Shown here one piece after another: positions 7,019 through 14,945 of a DNA stretch of 36,858 nucleotides. The stretch is taken from contig NZ_VBVX01000028.1 of NCBI RefSeq assembly GCF_005981925.1, forward strand, positions 1 to 36,858. The letters are read 5' to 3'. The notes below the pieces were generated by a model. That model saw nothing but the letters and a program-made list of their open reading frames with translations, was not told the origin of the DNA and did not search any database. The stretch comes from Streptomyces albidochromogenes (GTDB lineage Bacteria > Actinomycetota > Actinomycetes > Streptomycetales > Streptomycetaceae). A program made the translations under genes and the position numbers. Within the stretch, counting starts at the first letter, position 1. Each line of letters starts with the position of its first letter.

Positions 7019-9688
7019 GTGCAGCCTCCCCCGGTGGCGAGCACCCCTGGCGTACCGTCGCACCCTGACGCTCCCGAAAGGCCCACCGAGACCATGGACA
7101 GCGGGCCCGAGGGCAGCCACATCGACCGCGTCTCCGGCGACGAGCCGCTGCTCTCCGCCCGCGTGCACCGCCCCTCCGACCTGGTACGACTGCTCGCCGG
7201 CGTGCTCGGCATCATCTGCGTGCTCGCCATCGCGGCCTTCGCGCACGGCACCGCGTCCGGGCTTGAGCAGGACATCAGCAAGGGCACGGGCCAGACCCCG
7301 GACGTCTTCATCAAGCTGGCCGGTCTGATCTCCAGCATCGCCGTGCTGATCCTCCCGGTCGCCTTCGCGATCGAGCGGCTCGTCAAGCGCGACGGCCTGC
7401 GGATCGCAGACGGCGTGCTCGCGGCCGTACTCGCGCACGGCGTGGCACTCGCCACGGACCTGTGGGTGTCCGAGAGCGCTCCCGCGACGATCAGGGAAGC
7501 GCTCACCCAGGCGACGGCGAGCGGGGAACTCACCGATCCCGTGCACGGCTACCTCGCGCCCGTCATCGCCTACATGACGGCGGTGGGCATGGCCCGCAGG
7601 CCGCGCTGGCGCGTGGCGCTGTGGGCGGTGCTGCTGCTCAACTCGTTCGCGGTCCTGGTCGGCCGCCAGACGACACCGTTCTCGATCATCGTGACCGTGC
7701 TGATCGGCTGGACGGTCGCGTACGGGACGCTCTACGCCGTCGGGTCGCCGAACGTAAGGCCCACCGGACAGACGCTCCTCGCGGGCCTGCGGCACGTCGG
7801 CTTCCGCCCGGTGACGGCCATGCGCGCCGAGGATGTGCCCGACTCGGCGGAGCAGGGCGACCGCGGCCGCCGCTATCTCGTCACCCTGGAGGACGGGCCG
7901 CCGCTCGACGTCACCGTCGTCGACCGCGAGCAGCAGGCGCAGGGGTTCTTCTACCGCGTATGGCGCCAGGTCACCCTGCGCGGCATCACCCAGCGCCGCT
8001 CGATCCAGTCGCTGCGCCAGGCCCTGGAGCAGGAGGCGCTGCTCGCGTACGCCGCCATCGCCGCCGGGGCCAACGCGCCGAAGCTGATCGCCACCTCCGA
8101 GCTCGGCCCGGACGCCGTGATGCTCGTGTACCAGCACCTGGGCGGCCGCTCCTTGGACTCGCTGCCCGACGAGGAGATCACCGACGAGCTGCTGCGCGGG
8201 GCCTGGCGGCAGGTCAAGGCCCTCCAGTCGCGCCGCATCGCCCACCGCAGGCTGGTCGGCGACGCGATCCTGGTGGATCGTTCCGGCAGCGTGATCCTGA
8301 CCGACCTGCGCGGCGGTGAGATCGCCGCGGGCGACGTCGTCCTGCGGATGGACGTCGCCCAGCTCCTGACCACGCTGGGGCTGCGCGCCGGCGCGGAGCG
8401 GGCCGTGGCCGCAGCCGTGGAGGTACTGGGCCCCGACGCGGTCGCCGACAGCCTGCCGCTGCTCCAGCCGATCGCGCTGAGCCGCTCCACGCGCGCGACG
8501 CTGCGCCGGCTGGCGCGCGAGCGGTCGCAGCGGGAGCGCGAAGCGGTGATCGAGGCCTCGCACGCCGCCAAGGCCGAGCGCGCCGCCGACGAACCAGTGC
8601 CGTCCGGCGGGCGCAAGGACGTACGGGCGGAGAAGAAGGCCGAGAAGGACGCCATAGAGGAGGCGCTGGAGCAGGCCCGGGAGGAGGACCTGCTGTCGCA
8701 GATCCGCAACCAGGTGCTGCTCATCCGCCCCCAGGCGCTGATCGAGCCGGCCCGCCTCGAACGCATCAGGCCGCGCACCCTCGTCAGCATCATCGCGGGT
8801 GCCTTCGTCGCGTACTTCCTGATCTCCACCCTGATGGCCAACGACGTCAGCGACGCGATCGCGACGGCGGACTGGCGGTGGGCCGCGGTGGCGGTGCTGT
8901 TCTCCGTGCTCAGCTATCCGGCGGCGGCGATGAGCCTGCTCGGGTTCGTACCGGAGAAGGTGCCGTTCTGGCGCACGGTCGGGGCGCAGGTGGCCGGCTC
9001 CTTCGTGAAGCTGGTCGCGCCCGCGGCCATCGGCGGTGTGGCGCTCAACACGCGCTTCCTCCAGCGCGCCGGGGTACGCCCCGGGCTCGCGGTGGCGAGT
9101 GTCGGCGCGTCGCAGCTCTTCGGTCTCGCCAGCCACATCTCGCTGCTGATGGTCTTCGGCTACATGACGGGCACCCAGCACACCCCCACGCTCTCGCCGT
9201 CCAGGACGGTGATCGCCGGTCTGCTGACGGCGGCGGTGCTGGCGCTGGTGGTGACGGCCGTACCGTTCCTGCGCAGGTTCATCGTCACCCGGGTGCGTTC
9301 GCTGTTCGCGGGCGTGGTGCCGCGCATGCTCGACGTGCTCCAGCGGCCGCAGAAGCTGGTCACGGGCATCGGCGGAATGCTGCTGCTGACGGCGGCCTTC
9401 GTGATGTGCCTGGACGCCTCGGTCCGCGCCTTCGACAGCGACGTCCAGCTGAGCTACGCGACCGTCGCGGTCGTCTTCCTGACCGCCAACGCCCTGGGCT
9501 CCGCCGTGCCGACGCCCGGCGGTGTCGGCGCGGTCGAGGGCGCGCTCATCGCGGCCCTGACGCTCGCGGGCCTCGGGGGCGGGGTCGCGACGTCGGCCGT
9601 GCTGCTGTACCGGCTGCTGACGTTCTGGCTGCCGGTGCTGCCGGGCTGGCTGTTCTTCAACCACCTGACCCGCAAGGGCCAGCTCTAG
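7019..9688 (+). CDS. LPG-synthase-type (UPF0104) membrane protein with kinase-like domain
   Basis: About 889 aa. The N-terminal part (about 55-250) has six to seven hydrophobic segments. A soluble part (about 270-500) resembles RIO/ABC1-type kinase folds, with HRRL...ILVD in place of HRDL...N and TDLRGGE in place of DFG. A highly charged linker (about 525-610) follows. The C-terminal part is a LPG_synthase_TM/UPF0104 domain of roughly eight membrane helices containing the family's PTPGGVGAVEGALI motif. The aspartate of the catalytic HRD triad is Arg, so the middle domain is probably a pseudokinase. There is no aminoacyl-transferase domain like that of MprF, so the substrate is unknown. I prefer GTG 7019 because GAAGGAG lies 6 nt upstream; GTG 6980 in the same frame has no good site. 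It is divergent from the ATL gene. Confidence 0.8.
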   Translation: MQPPPVASTPGVPSHPDAPERPTETMDSGPEGSHIDRVSGDEPLLSARVHRPSDLVRLLAGVLGIICVLAIAAFAHGTASGLEQDISKGTGQTPDVFIKLAGLISSIAVLILPVAFAIERLVKRDGLRIADGVLAAVLAHGVALATDLWVSESAPATIREALTQATASGELTDPVHGYLAPVIAYMTAVGMARRPRWRVALWAVLLLNSFAVLVGRQTTPFSIIVTVLIGWTVAYGTLYAVGSPNVRPTGQTLLAGLRHVGFRPVTAMRAEDVPDSAEQGDRGRRYLVTLEDGPPLDVTVVDREQQAQGFFYRVWRQVTLRGITQRRSIQSLRQALEQEALLAYAAIAAGANAPKLIATSELGPDAVMLVYQHLGGRSLDSLPDEEITDELLRGAWRQVKALQSRRIAHRRLVGDAILVDRSGSVILTDLRGGEIAAGDVVLRMDVAQLLTTLGLRAGAERAVAAAVEVLGPDAVADSLPLLQPIALSRSTRATLRRLARERSQREREAVIEASHAAKAERAADEPVPSGGRKDVRAEKKAEKDAIEEALEQAREEDLLSQIRNQVLLIRPQALIEPARLERIRPRTLVSIIAGAFVAYFLISTLMANDVSDAIATADWRWAAVAVLFSVLSYPAAAMSLLGFVPEKVPFWRTVGAQVAGSFVKLVAPAAIGGVALNTRFLQRAGVRPGLAVASVGASQLFGLASHISLLMVFGYMTGTQHTPTLSPSRTVIAGLLTAAVLALVVTAVPFLRRFIVTRVRSLFAGVVPRMLDVLQRPQKLVTGIGGMLLLTAAFVMCLDASVRAFDSDVQLSYATVAVVFLTANALGSAVPTPGGVGAVEGALIAALTLAGLGGGVATSAVLLYRLLTFWLPVLPGWLFFNHLTRKGQL

Positions 9689-9692
9689 GGAC

Positions 9693-9766
9693 AGCGCGCG
9701 CGTACGTACGCCGCCCGAGCGCGCGCGTACGTACGCCGCCGAGCGCGCGCGTGCGTACGCCGTCCG
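9693..9766 (+). repeat. Three tandem copies of a 24-25 bp unit
   Basis: Copies lie at 9693-9717, 9718-9741 and 9742-9766. Each begins AGCGCGCGCGT and then reads (A/G)CGTACGCCG. The unit contains alternating purine-pyrimidine runs (GCGCGCGCGTACGTACG), which are self-complementary and prone to forming Z-DNA or hairpins. The array begins 4 bp after the stop codon of the UPF0104 gene and ends 50 bp before the next start codon. Confidence 0.85.
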
Positions 9767-9804
9767 AATGGCGCTCCCGGGGCGCACGCTCCCGCACGCC
9801 GTCG

Positions 9805-9810
9805 CACGAT
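9805..9810 (+). promoter_or_regulatory. Weak -10-like hexamer before the first peptidase
   Basis: CACGAT lies exactly 6 nt before the ATG at 9817, and no Shine-Dalgarno sequence is present. The spacing matches other leaderless candidates in this window, but the first base departs from TANNNT, so this is tentative. Confidence 0.25.
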
Positions 9811-9816
9811 GGACGC

Positions 9817-11379
9817 ATGCCGACTTCCGCCGCCCTGCGCGCCACGGCCGTCCTCGCCGCCACCGCTGTCCTCGCGTCCCTCGCCGGCTGTTCCGACGAC
9901 GGCGACCAGGGCAAGGACACCAGCGGAGAGACCGGGCTCGCGTCCCAGCGGCTGGAGTGGACCGACTGCCCCGCCCCGTCGGCGGCGGAGGGCGGCGGCA
10001 CCTCCCCCTCGCCCCTGCCGGGCGGCGGCACCTGGCAGTGCGCCTTCATGGACGTGCCGCGCGACTACGCGAAGCCCGACGGCGACACGATCGAGCTGGC
10101 GCTGATCCGCGCGAAGGCCCGCGACCCGCGAAACCGCATCGGCTCCCTCGTCTTCAACTTCGGCGGCCCCGGCGGCTCGGGCGTGACCGGCCTGCCCTCG
10201 CTGGCGGCGGACTACGAGCGGCTGCGGTCCCGCTACGACCTGGTCAGCTTCGACCCGCGCGGCGTCGGCCGCAGCGTGGGCGTCCAGTGCCAGGACGACG
10301 AGGAGCTCGACCAGTACTACGCCCAGGACAGCACCCCGGACGACGCCGCCGAGGAGAGGACCTTGACCGAGGGCCTGGCGACGTACGCCAACGCCTGCGA
10401 GGAGAACTCGGGCGAGGACCTCCCGTACGTCGGCACCACCAACGCCGCCCGTGACCTGGACCGGGTGCGCCAGGCCCTCGGCGACGACAAGCTGCACTAC
10501 TTCGGCATCTCGTACGGCACCGAACTGGGCGGCGTCTACGCCCACTTGTTCCCGAAGAAGGTCGGCAGGGCGGTCTTCGACGCGGTGGTCGACCCCACCC
10601 AGAACTCCGAACAGGGGTCGCTCGGCCAGGCCAGGGGCTTCCAGCTCGCCCTGGACAACTTCGCCAAGGACTGCGTCGCGCGCGGCGACGAGTGCACGCT
10701 GCCCGGCAACAGCGTCAAGGAGATCGAGGACTTCGTCGTCGACCTGCTCAAGCGGCTCGACAAGAAGCCCGTCAAGGGCATCGGCGACCGCGAGCTGACC
10801 CAGACCCACGCCACCAACGGCATCATCCAGACGCTCTACTCCAAGGAGTACTGGCAGTACCTGGAGCAGGGCCTCAACGACGCGGACGGCGGCAACGGCG
10901 AGCTGCTGCTGACTCTTTCCGACTCCCTGAACGGCCGCAACCCCGACGGTACGTACAGCAACATCGGCGCTGCGAACGCCGCCATCAACTGCGTGGACGA
11001 CACGGCGCGTTTCGACCTGGAGGAGACCAGGACGCGCCTCCCCCGGTTCCGCGAGGCGTCGCCCGTCTTCGGCGATTTCCTGGGCTGGGGGCTGCTGGGC
11101 TGCTCCGTCTGGCCGGTGGACGGTCAGGCGCAGACCCCCGATGTGAGTGCGCCCGGATCGGCGCCCATCCTCGTCATCGGGACCACCGGCGACCCGGCGA
11201 CGCCCTACGCGGGTGCGAAGAGGATGGCCGAGGAGCTCGGCAGGGGCGTCGGCGTCGAGCTGACGTACAAGGGCGAGGGCCACGGGGCGTACAACGGCGG
11301 CGACGCGTGCGTGCGGCGGACGGTGGACGCGTACCTGCTGAGGGGCAAGGTGCCGGCCGACGGGACGGTGTGTCCGTAG
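9817..11379 (+). CDS. SlpD/SlpE-like lipoprotein tripeptidyl aminopeptidase (S33)
   Basis: 520-aa secreted lipoprotein of the alpha/beta-hydrolase S33 family, related to the Streptomyces Tap, SlpD and SlpE peptidases that remove tripeptides from exported proteins. The signal peptide ends in a lipobox (LAGC, Cys at about residue 25). The oxyanion region is FNFGGPGGSG, the nucleophile Ser232 is in GISYGTELGG, the acid is Asp459 in GDPATP and the base is His489 in GEGHGAY, within a TAP-like C-terminal domain. The complete triad argues for an active enzyme on the outer face of the membrane. ATG 9817 is chosen because it opens directly on the signal peptide. A paralog follows on the same strand 171 bp downstream, so the pair looks like a tandem duplication. 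Confidence 0.88.
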   Translation: MPTSAALRATAVLAATAVLASLAGCSDDGDQGKDTSGETGLASQRLEWTDCPAPSAAEGGGTSPSPLPGGGTWQCAFMDVPRDYAKPDGDTIELALIRAKARDPRNRIGSLVFNFGGPGGSGVTGLPSLAADYERLRSRYDLVSFDPRGVGRSVGVQCQDDEELDQYYAQDSTPDDAAEERTLTEGLATYANACEENSGEDLPYVGTTNAARDLDRVRQALGDDKLHYFGISYGTELGGVYAHLFPKKVGRAVFDAVVDPTQNSEQGSLGQARGFQLALDNFAKDCVARGDECTLPGNSVKEIEDFVVDLLKRLDKKPVKGIGDRELTQTHATNGIIQTLYSKEYWQYLEQGLNDADGGNGELLLTLSDSLNGRNPDGTYSNIGAANAAINCVDDTARFDLEETRTRLPRFREASPVFGDFLGWGLLGCSVWPVDGQAQTPDVSAPGSAPILVIGTTGDPATPYAGAKRMAEELGRGVGVELTYKGEGHGAYNGGDACVRRTVDAYLLRGKVPADGTVCP

Positions 11380-11400
11380 GGCGATCGGGGCGGCCTTGCC

Positions 11401-11434
11401 GGACGGTCCGTGCGAGTGGGACGGTCCGTGCGAG
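11401..11434 (+). repeat. Two 16-bp direct repeats containing a palindrome
   Basis: GGACGGTCCGTGCGAG occurs at 11401-11416 and again at 11419-11434, an 18-bp period. Each copy contains GGAC-G-GTCC, a 9-bp interrupted palindrome that could bind a dimeric regulator. The pair lies in the spacer between the two peptidase genes. Confidence 0.75.
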
Positions 11435-11461
11435 CCGGATCGACCGCCGGAGCGACCTGGA

Positions 11462-11485
11462 CTGTCAGTGGCGCTGTCAGTGGCG
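11462..11485 (+). repeat. Perfect 12-bp tandem duplication upstream of the second peptidase
   Basis: CTGTCAGTGGCG is repeated head to tail at 11462-11473 and 11474-11485. A -10-like TAGGAT follows at 11491-11496, but neither CTGTCA copy is at a standard -35 distance from it (23 and 11 nt), so these may be regulator sites rather than a -35 element. Confidence 0.75.
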
Positions 11486-11550
11486 CCACCTAGGATGACG
11501 AATCCGCTTTCGAATCTGTTGTCCAGTCCTGGGATCCGGTGGGGGCCACG

Positions 11551-13158
11551 ATGGCGCATCTCGTACGGACGGCTGCCCTGACGGCCGCCGCGCTCCTCAT
11601 GGCGGGCACGGCCACTGGATGCGGAAGCGGCGGCTCCGCCGGCGGCGACCGCCCCAGCGCCACGCCTGAGCCCCCGCGCGCCGCGTCGGCCGCTCCCACC
11701 GCCCGGGCCACCAGCGACGAGGCCGACGGCCGCCTGCCCGCTCTGCCCGCCCGGCTCACCGGCCAGCGGCTCGACTGGAAGCCGTGCTCCGCACCTCGCG
11801 GGGCCGGCAGCGGCGCCCGGGCGCCCGGCGGCGCGTGGCTGTGCGCCACCCTCACCGCGCCTTTGGACCATCGCGCACCGGACGGGGCGACGATCGGCAT
11901 CGCGCTGATCCGCTCGAAGGCCACCGACAGCGACCGGCGCCTCGGCTCCCTCCTGTTCAACTTCGGCGGGCCCGGCGGCTCGGGAGTGGCGGCGATGCCC
12001 GGCCACGCGCCGAGCTTCAGCACTCTGCACACCCGCTACGACCTGGTCGGCTTCGACCCGCGCGGCGTGGCCGCGAGCTCCGCCGTCGTCTGCCGGGACG
12101 ACCGGCAGACCGAGGCGTCGTTCCGGCTGGACGCCACCCCCGACACGCCGGCCGAGGAGCGGGCCTACCTCGATGACTCGGCCGCGTTCGGGGCGGACTG
12201 CGCCGAGCGCTCCGGCAAGGTCCTTCCGCACGTCAAAACGAGCAACGCCGCCCGCGACATGGACCTCGTCCGCCAGGTCCTCGGCGACAGGAAGCTGCAC
12301 TACTTCGGCTTCTCCTACGGCACGGAGCTGGGCGCCACGTACGCCCACCTCTTCCCGGGCCGCGCCGGGCGCATGGCGCTGGACGCGGTCGTCGACCCGT
12401 CCGCCGACTTCGTCCGCCACTCGCGCAATCAGGCCCTGGGCTTCCAGCGCGCCCTGGACAGCTACTTCCGCAGCACCGGCACCAGCGCGGGGGCGGGCAC
12501 CGGGCGAGTGGTGCGCCTGCTCGACCGGCTCGACAGGAAGCCGCTGCCGGCCGCCGCGGGCCGTCCGCTCACGCAGAGCCTCGCCGTCACCGGCATCATG
12601 TCCCAGCTCTACGGCGAGGACAGTTGGCCGACGCTCACCCGCGCCCTGCGCGAGGCCGAGAACGGCGACGGCAGGACCCTGCTGCGGCTCGCCGACGCGT
12701 ACAACAACCGTGACGCGAAGGGACGGTACGGCACGGACCAGCACGCCCAGCGCGCCATTCACTGCGCCGACGCCAAGGGCCGGGTGAGCGGCGACGAGGT
12801 CCGGGCGACCCACCTCGCGGACTTCCGGAAGGTCTCCCCCGTCTTCGGCCCCTACCTGGCGTGGGACCTGGCCGGCTGGTGCGCCTCGTGGCCGGTCGAC
12901 GGCGAGCACGTGACCCCCGAGGTCGGCGCGCCGGGCGCGCCCCCGCTGCTGGTCATCGGCGGCAAGGGCGACGCGGCCACCCCGTACGAGGGGTCGTTGC
13001 GGATGGTCGAGGAGCTGGGCGACGGCGTGGGCGTGCAGCTCACGTACGAGGGCGAGGGCCACGGCGCGTACCTGACGGGCAACGACTGCATACGGCGAGC
13101 CGTGGACGCGTATTTCCTCGACGGCAGGGTCCCGGCGCACGGCACCACCTGCTCGTAG
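11551..13158 (+). CDS. Second SlpD/SlpE-like lipoprotein peptidase (S33)
   Basis: 535-aa paralog of the preceding gene. It has a signal peptide with lipobox (TATGC), then a Ser/Gly/Ala/Pro-rich spacer, FNFGGPGGSG, the nucleophile Ser255 in GFSYGTELG, Asp474 in GDAATP and His504 in GEGHGAY. The triad is complete. The mature N terminus is longer and more disordered than in its neighbour, and the active-site blocks align closely, so the two probably differ mainly in substrate range or timing. I chose ATG 11551 with a G-rich site (GGGGG) 5 nt upstream. An in-frame GTG at 11539 would add four residues. The repeats in the spacer before it suggest its own promoter and control. Confidence 0.87.
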   Translation: MAHLVRTAALTAAALLMAGTATGCGSGGSAGGDRPSATPEPPRAASAAPTARATSDEADGRLPALPARLTGQRLDWKPCSAPRGAGSGARAPGGAWLCATLTAPLDHRAPDGATIGIALIRSKATDSDRRLGSLLFNFGGPGGSGVAAMPGHAPSFSTLHTRYDLVGFDPRGVAASSAVVCRDDRQTEASFRLDATPDTPAEERAYLDDSAAFGADCAERSGKVLPHVKTSNAARDMDLVRQVLGDRKLHYFGFSYGTELGATYAHLFPGRAGRMALDAVVDPSADFVRHSRNQALGFQRALDSYFRSTGTSAGAGTGRVVRLLDRLDRKPLPAAAGRPLTQSLAVTGIMSQLYGEDSWPTLTRALREAENGDGRTLLRLADAYNNRDAKGRYGTDQHAQRAIHCADAKGRVSGDEVRATHLADFRKVSPVFGPYLAWDLAGWCASWPVDGEHVTPEVGAPGAPPLLVIGGKGDAATPYEGSLRMVEELGDGVGVQLTYEGEGHGAYLTGNDCIRRAVDAYFLDGRVPAHGTTCS

Positions 13159-13223
13159 CGCGAACGGACCGCGCTCCGGCGTGTACGCGGCCCCCGTCCG
13201 CGCACCACTGCCACAGTGACCGT

Positions 13224-13243
13224 AAATCCCGAATGTCGGATTT
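13224..13243 (+). promoter_or_regulatory. Inverted repeat upstream of parAB (operator or centromere candidate)
   Basis: AAATCC and GGATTT form a perfect 6-bp inverted repeat around an 8-nt centre, 22 bp before the ParA start. It is one of the few AT-containing stretches nearby. Partition operons are commonly autoregulated through a site of this kind next to the first gene. It does not resemble the chromosomal parS consensus. Confidence 0.4.
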
Positions 13244-13265
13244 GCGCGAAACAGGGAGAGTGGTC

Positions 13266-14033
13266 GTGGCACACGTACACGTGATCCTCAATCAGAAGGG
13301 CGGCGTGGGCAAATCCACGCTCGCCGTCAATCTCGCCGCCGTCACCGCCGACGTGCTCGGCGCCGGGGCCAAGGGCGGGCAGCCGCCCGTCGTCGCGGTC
13401 TCGATCGACCCGCAGGGGTCCGCCGTGTGGTGGTCGGAGCGGGTCGGCGACGGCCTGCCGTTCGACTTCGTCCAGGCGCACGACGACCTCCCCGGCCTCG
13501 CCGCGCTCGCCCGCATCCCGTCCGCCCAGCACGTCTTCGTCGACACCCCCGGCTGGCTCGACCTCGCGGAGACCGACGGCGACGACCCGCTCGGGAAAGG
13601 GCCCGCCGCCGACGCGCTGCGCGCCGTCCTCGACAGCGCGCACGACGTGATCGTGCCGATCGAGCCCGAGCCGCTGGGCTTCCAGCCCACGCAGCGGACC
13701 ATCGAACGCGTCGTGAAGCCGCGCGGGCTGCCGTTCCGCGTGGTCATCAACAACTGGGACCCCCGCGACGGCAAGGCGGACCTCGACCAGACCCGCGCGT
13801 TCGTCGAGGCTCAGGACTGGCCGCTCGCGCGCACCGTCGTACGCCACTACAAGCTGCACACCCGCGCCTCAGCCGACGGCCTGGTCGTCACCCAGTACGG
13901 CGCCAACCGCGTCGCACTCCAGGCCCGCGAGGACTTCTTCCGGCTCGCCCTGGAGGTCGGCCTCGCGGTGATCCCCGCCCCGGCCGGGCCGAAGCGCCGC
14001 ACCCGCGCCGCCAGGAAGGCGGTGGCGCGCTGA
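13266..14033 (+). CDS. ParA-family partition ATPase
   Basis: 255-aa ParA/Soj-type Walker ATPase. The deviant P-loop KGGVGKST begins at residue 11, the Walker A' stretch SIDPQGS follows, and VFVDTPG is the Walker B region. ParA forms an ATP-dependent layer on nucleoid DNA along which ParB-bound cargo moves. The DPQGSAVWWSERV block is reminiscent of plasmid and integrative-element ParAs. The C terminus is basic (PKRRTRAARKAVAR). GTG 13266 is chosen because AGGGAG lies 7 nt upstream. The stop codon overlaps the ParB start by one base (TGATG), so the two are translationally coupled. The locus is not next to dnaA, gyrB or rnpA, so it is unlikely to be the main oriC-proximal par locus, though that locus is not visible here. 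Confidence 0.85.
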   Translation: MAHVHVILNQKGGVGKSTLAVNLAAVTADVLGAGAKGGQPPVVAVSIDPQGSAVWWSERVGDGLPFDFVQAHDDLPGLAALARIPSAQHVFVDTPGWLDLAETDGDDPLGKGPAADALRAVLDSAHDVIVPIEPEPLGFQPTQRTIERVVKPRGLPFRVVINNWDPRDGKADLDQTRAFVEAQDWPLARTVVRHYKLHTRASADGLVVTQYGANRVALQAREDFFRLALEVGLAVIPAPAGPKRRTRAARKAVAR

Positions 14034-14833
14034 TGGGCCGCCGCACCGACCTCGCCACCCTGCTCACGCCGGGCGACGTCCCGGCGCCGTCGGCCGGGCG
14101 GGACGCGTACCCGCTGACCGTCCCCGTCACGGACCTCGCCGAGAATCCCGACAACCCGCGCCACGAGCTGCGCGACCTGGACGGCCTGGCCCAGACCCTG
14201 CGTGAGCGCGGTGTGCTCCAGGCCCTCGGCGTCGTCTCCCGGGGCGCCTTCCTCGCCGCGCACCCGCAGCACGAGGCGGCCGTCGGCGACGCCCCCTATG
14301 TCGTCCTGCACGGCCACCGCAGGCTCGCCGCCGCCCGGCTCGCCGGGCTGCGCGAGGTGCCGGTGCTCGTACGGGAGGACGCGACGCGCACCGACGAGGA
14401 CGCGCTGATCGAGAACGTCCAGCGCGACGACCTCACCGAGCTGGAGCAGGCGCAGGCCATCCAGGGCCTGATCACCGCGTACGGCTACTCGCAGCGGGAG
14501 GTGGCGGCCCGTATCGGAAAGACCCAGGGGTTCGTCTCGCAGCGGCTGTCGTTGACGCGGCTGCGGGAGGACCTGCAGGAGGCACTGGCCGACGGCCGGG
14601 TGTCGGTCGAGGACGCCCGGCGGATCGCCCGGCTGCCGCGCGACGAGCAGCGACTGCCCGGCGACGCGCAGGACGCGCCCGTACCGGTGCCCAAGGCGCG
14701 GCGGCGACGCGATTACGGCGTAATCACCCTCGACACCCGGAGCACCCCGGAGGAGCTGGTCGAGGAACTGCGCCGCCACCTGGCGCCCGCCGCCCTCGAC
14801 AGGGTGGCGGAGCTGCTGGCCACCGCGCGCTGA
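14033..14833 (+). CDS. ParB-family DNA-binding/CTPase protein
   Basis: 266-aa ParB/Spo0J-family protein. The N-terminal CTP-binding fold is represented by ENPDNPRHE, LHGHRRLAAARLAG (GHRR in place of the usual GERR) and ENVQRDDLTELEQAQA. A helix-turn-helix follows (YSQREVAARIGKTQGFVSQRL), and then a shorter, proline- and arginine-containing linker and a small C-terminal helical region that could be the dimerisation domain. It should load onto a centromere-like site and activate the adjacent ParA. The ATG overlaps the parA stop codon. Transcription ends at the strong hairpin 13 bp downstream. Confidence 0.85.
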   Translation: MGRRTDLATLLTPGDVPAPSAGRDAYPLTVPVTDLAENPDNPRHELRDLDGLAQTLRERGVLQALGVVSRGAFLAAHPQHEAAVGDAPYVVLHGHRRLAAARLAGLREVPVLVREDATRTDEDALIENVQRDDLTELEQAQAIQGLITAYGYSQREVAARIGKTQGFVSQRLSLTRLREDLQEALADGRVSVEDARRIARLPRDEQRLPGDAQDAPVPVPKARRRRDYGVITLDTRSTPEELVEELRRHLAPAALDRVAELLATAR

Positions 14834-14845
14834 GGCCGCACGCGC

Positions 14846-14886
14846 GAAGGGGCCGCCCCGCACGTGGTGTGCGGGGCGGCCCCTTC
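14846..14886. terminator. Bidirectional hairpin terminator between parB and moeZ
   Basis: A perfect 18-bp stem (14846-14863 with 14869-14886) encloses a 5-nt loop GTGGT. It lies between the convergent ParB and MoeZ genes and has no long U-tract, typical of high-GC actinobacterial terminators. Confidence 0.85.
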
Positions 14887-14945
14887 GGCGTACGAAAGGC
14901 GGGCGCGGAGCCGGGCGGGAGAGAGCGACCGACCGGCGGGGGCGC

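Noticed and set aside
6962..9787. Long open frame opposite the UPF0104 gene
   Set aside because: Arg/Gly/His/Gln-rich composition with no domain; the plus-strand frame has membrane helices and family motifs.
13159..13265. Canonical chromosomal parS site near parAB
   Set aside because: No TGTTTCACGTGAAACA-like 16-mer is visible here; only a different, shorter inverted repeat.
9685..13272. Open frame of about 1195 codons opposite both peptidases
   Set aside because: It spans two genes and their spacer, has no domain and shadows clear peptidase motifs on the other strand.
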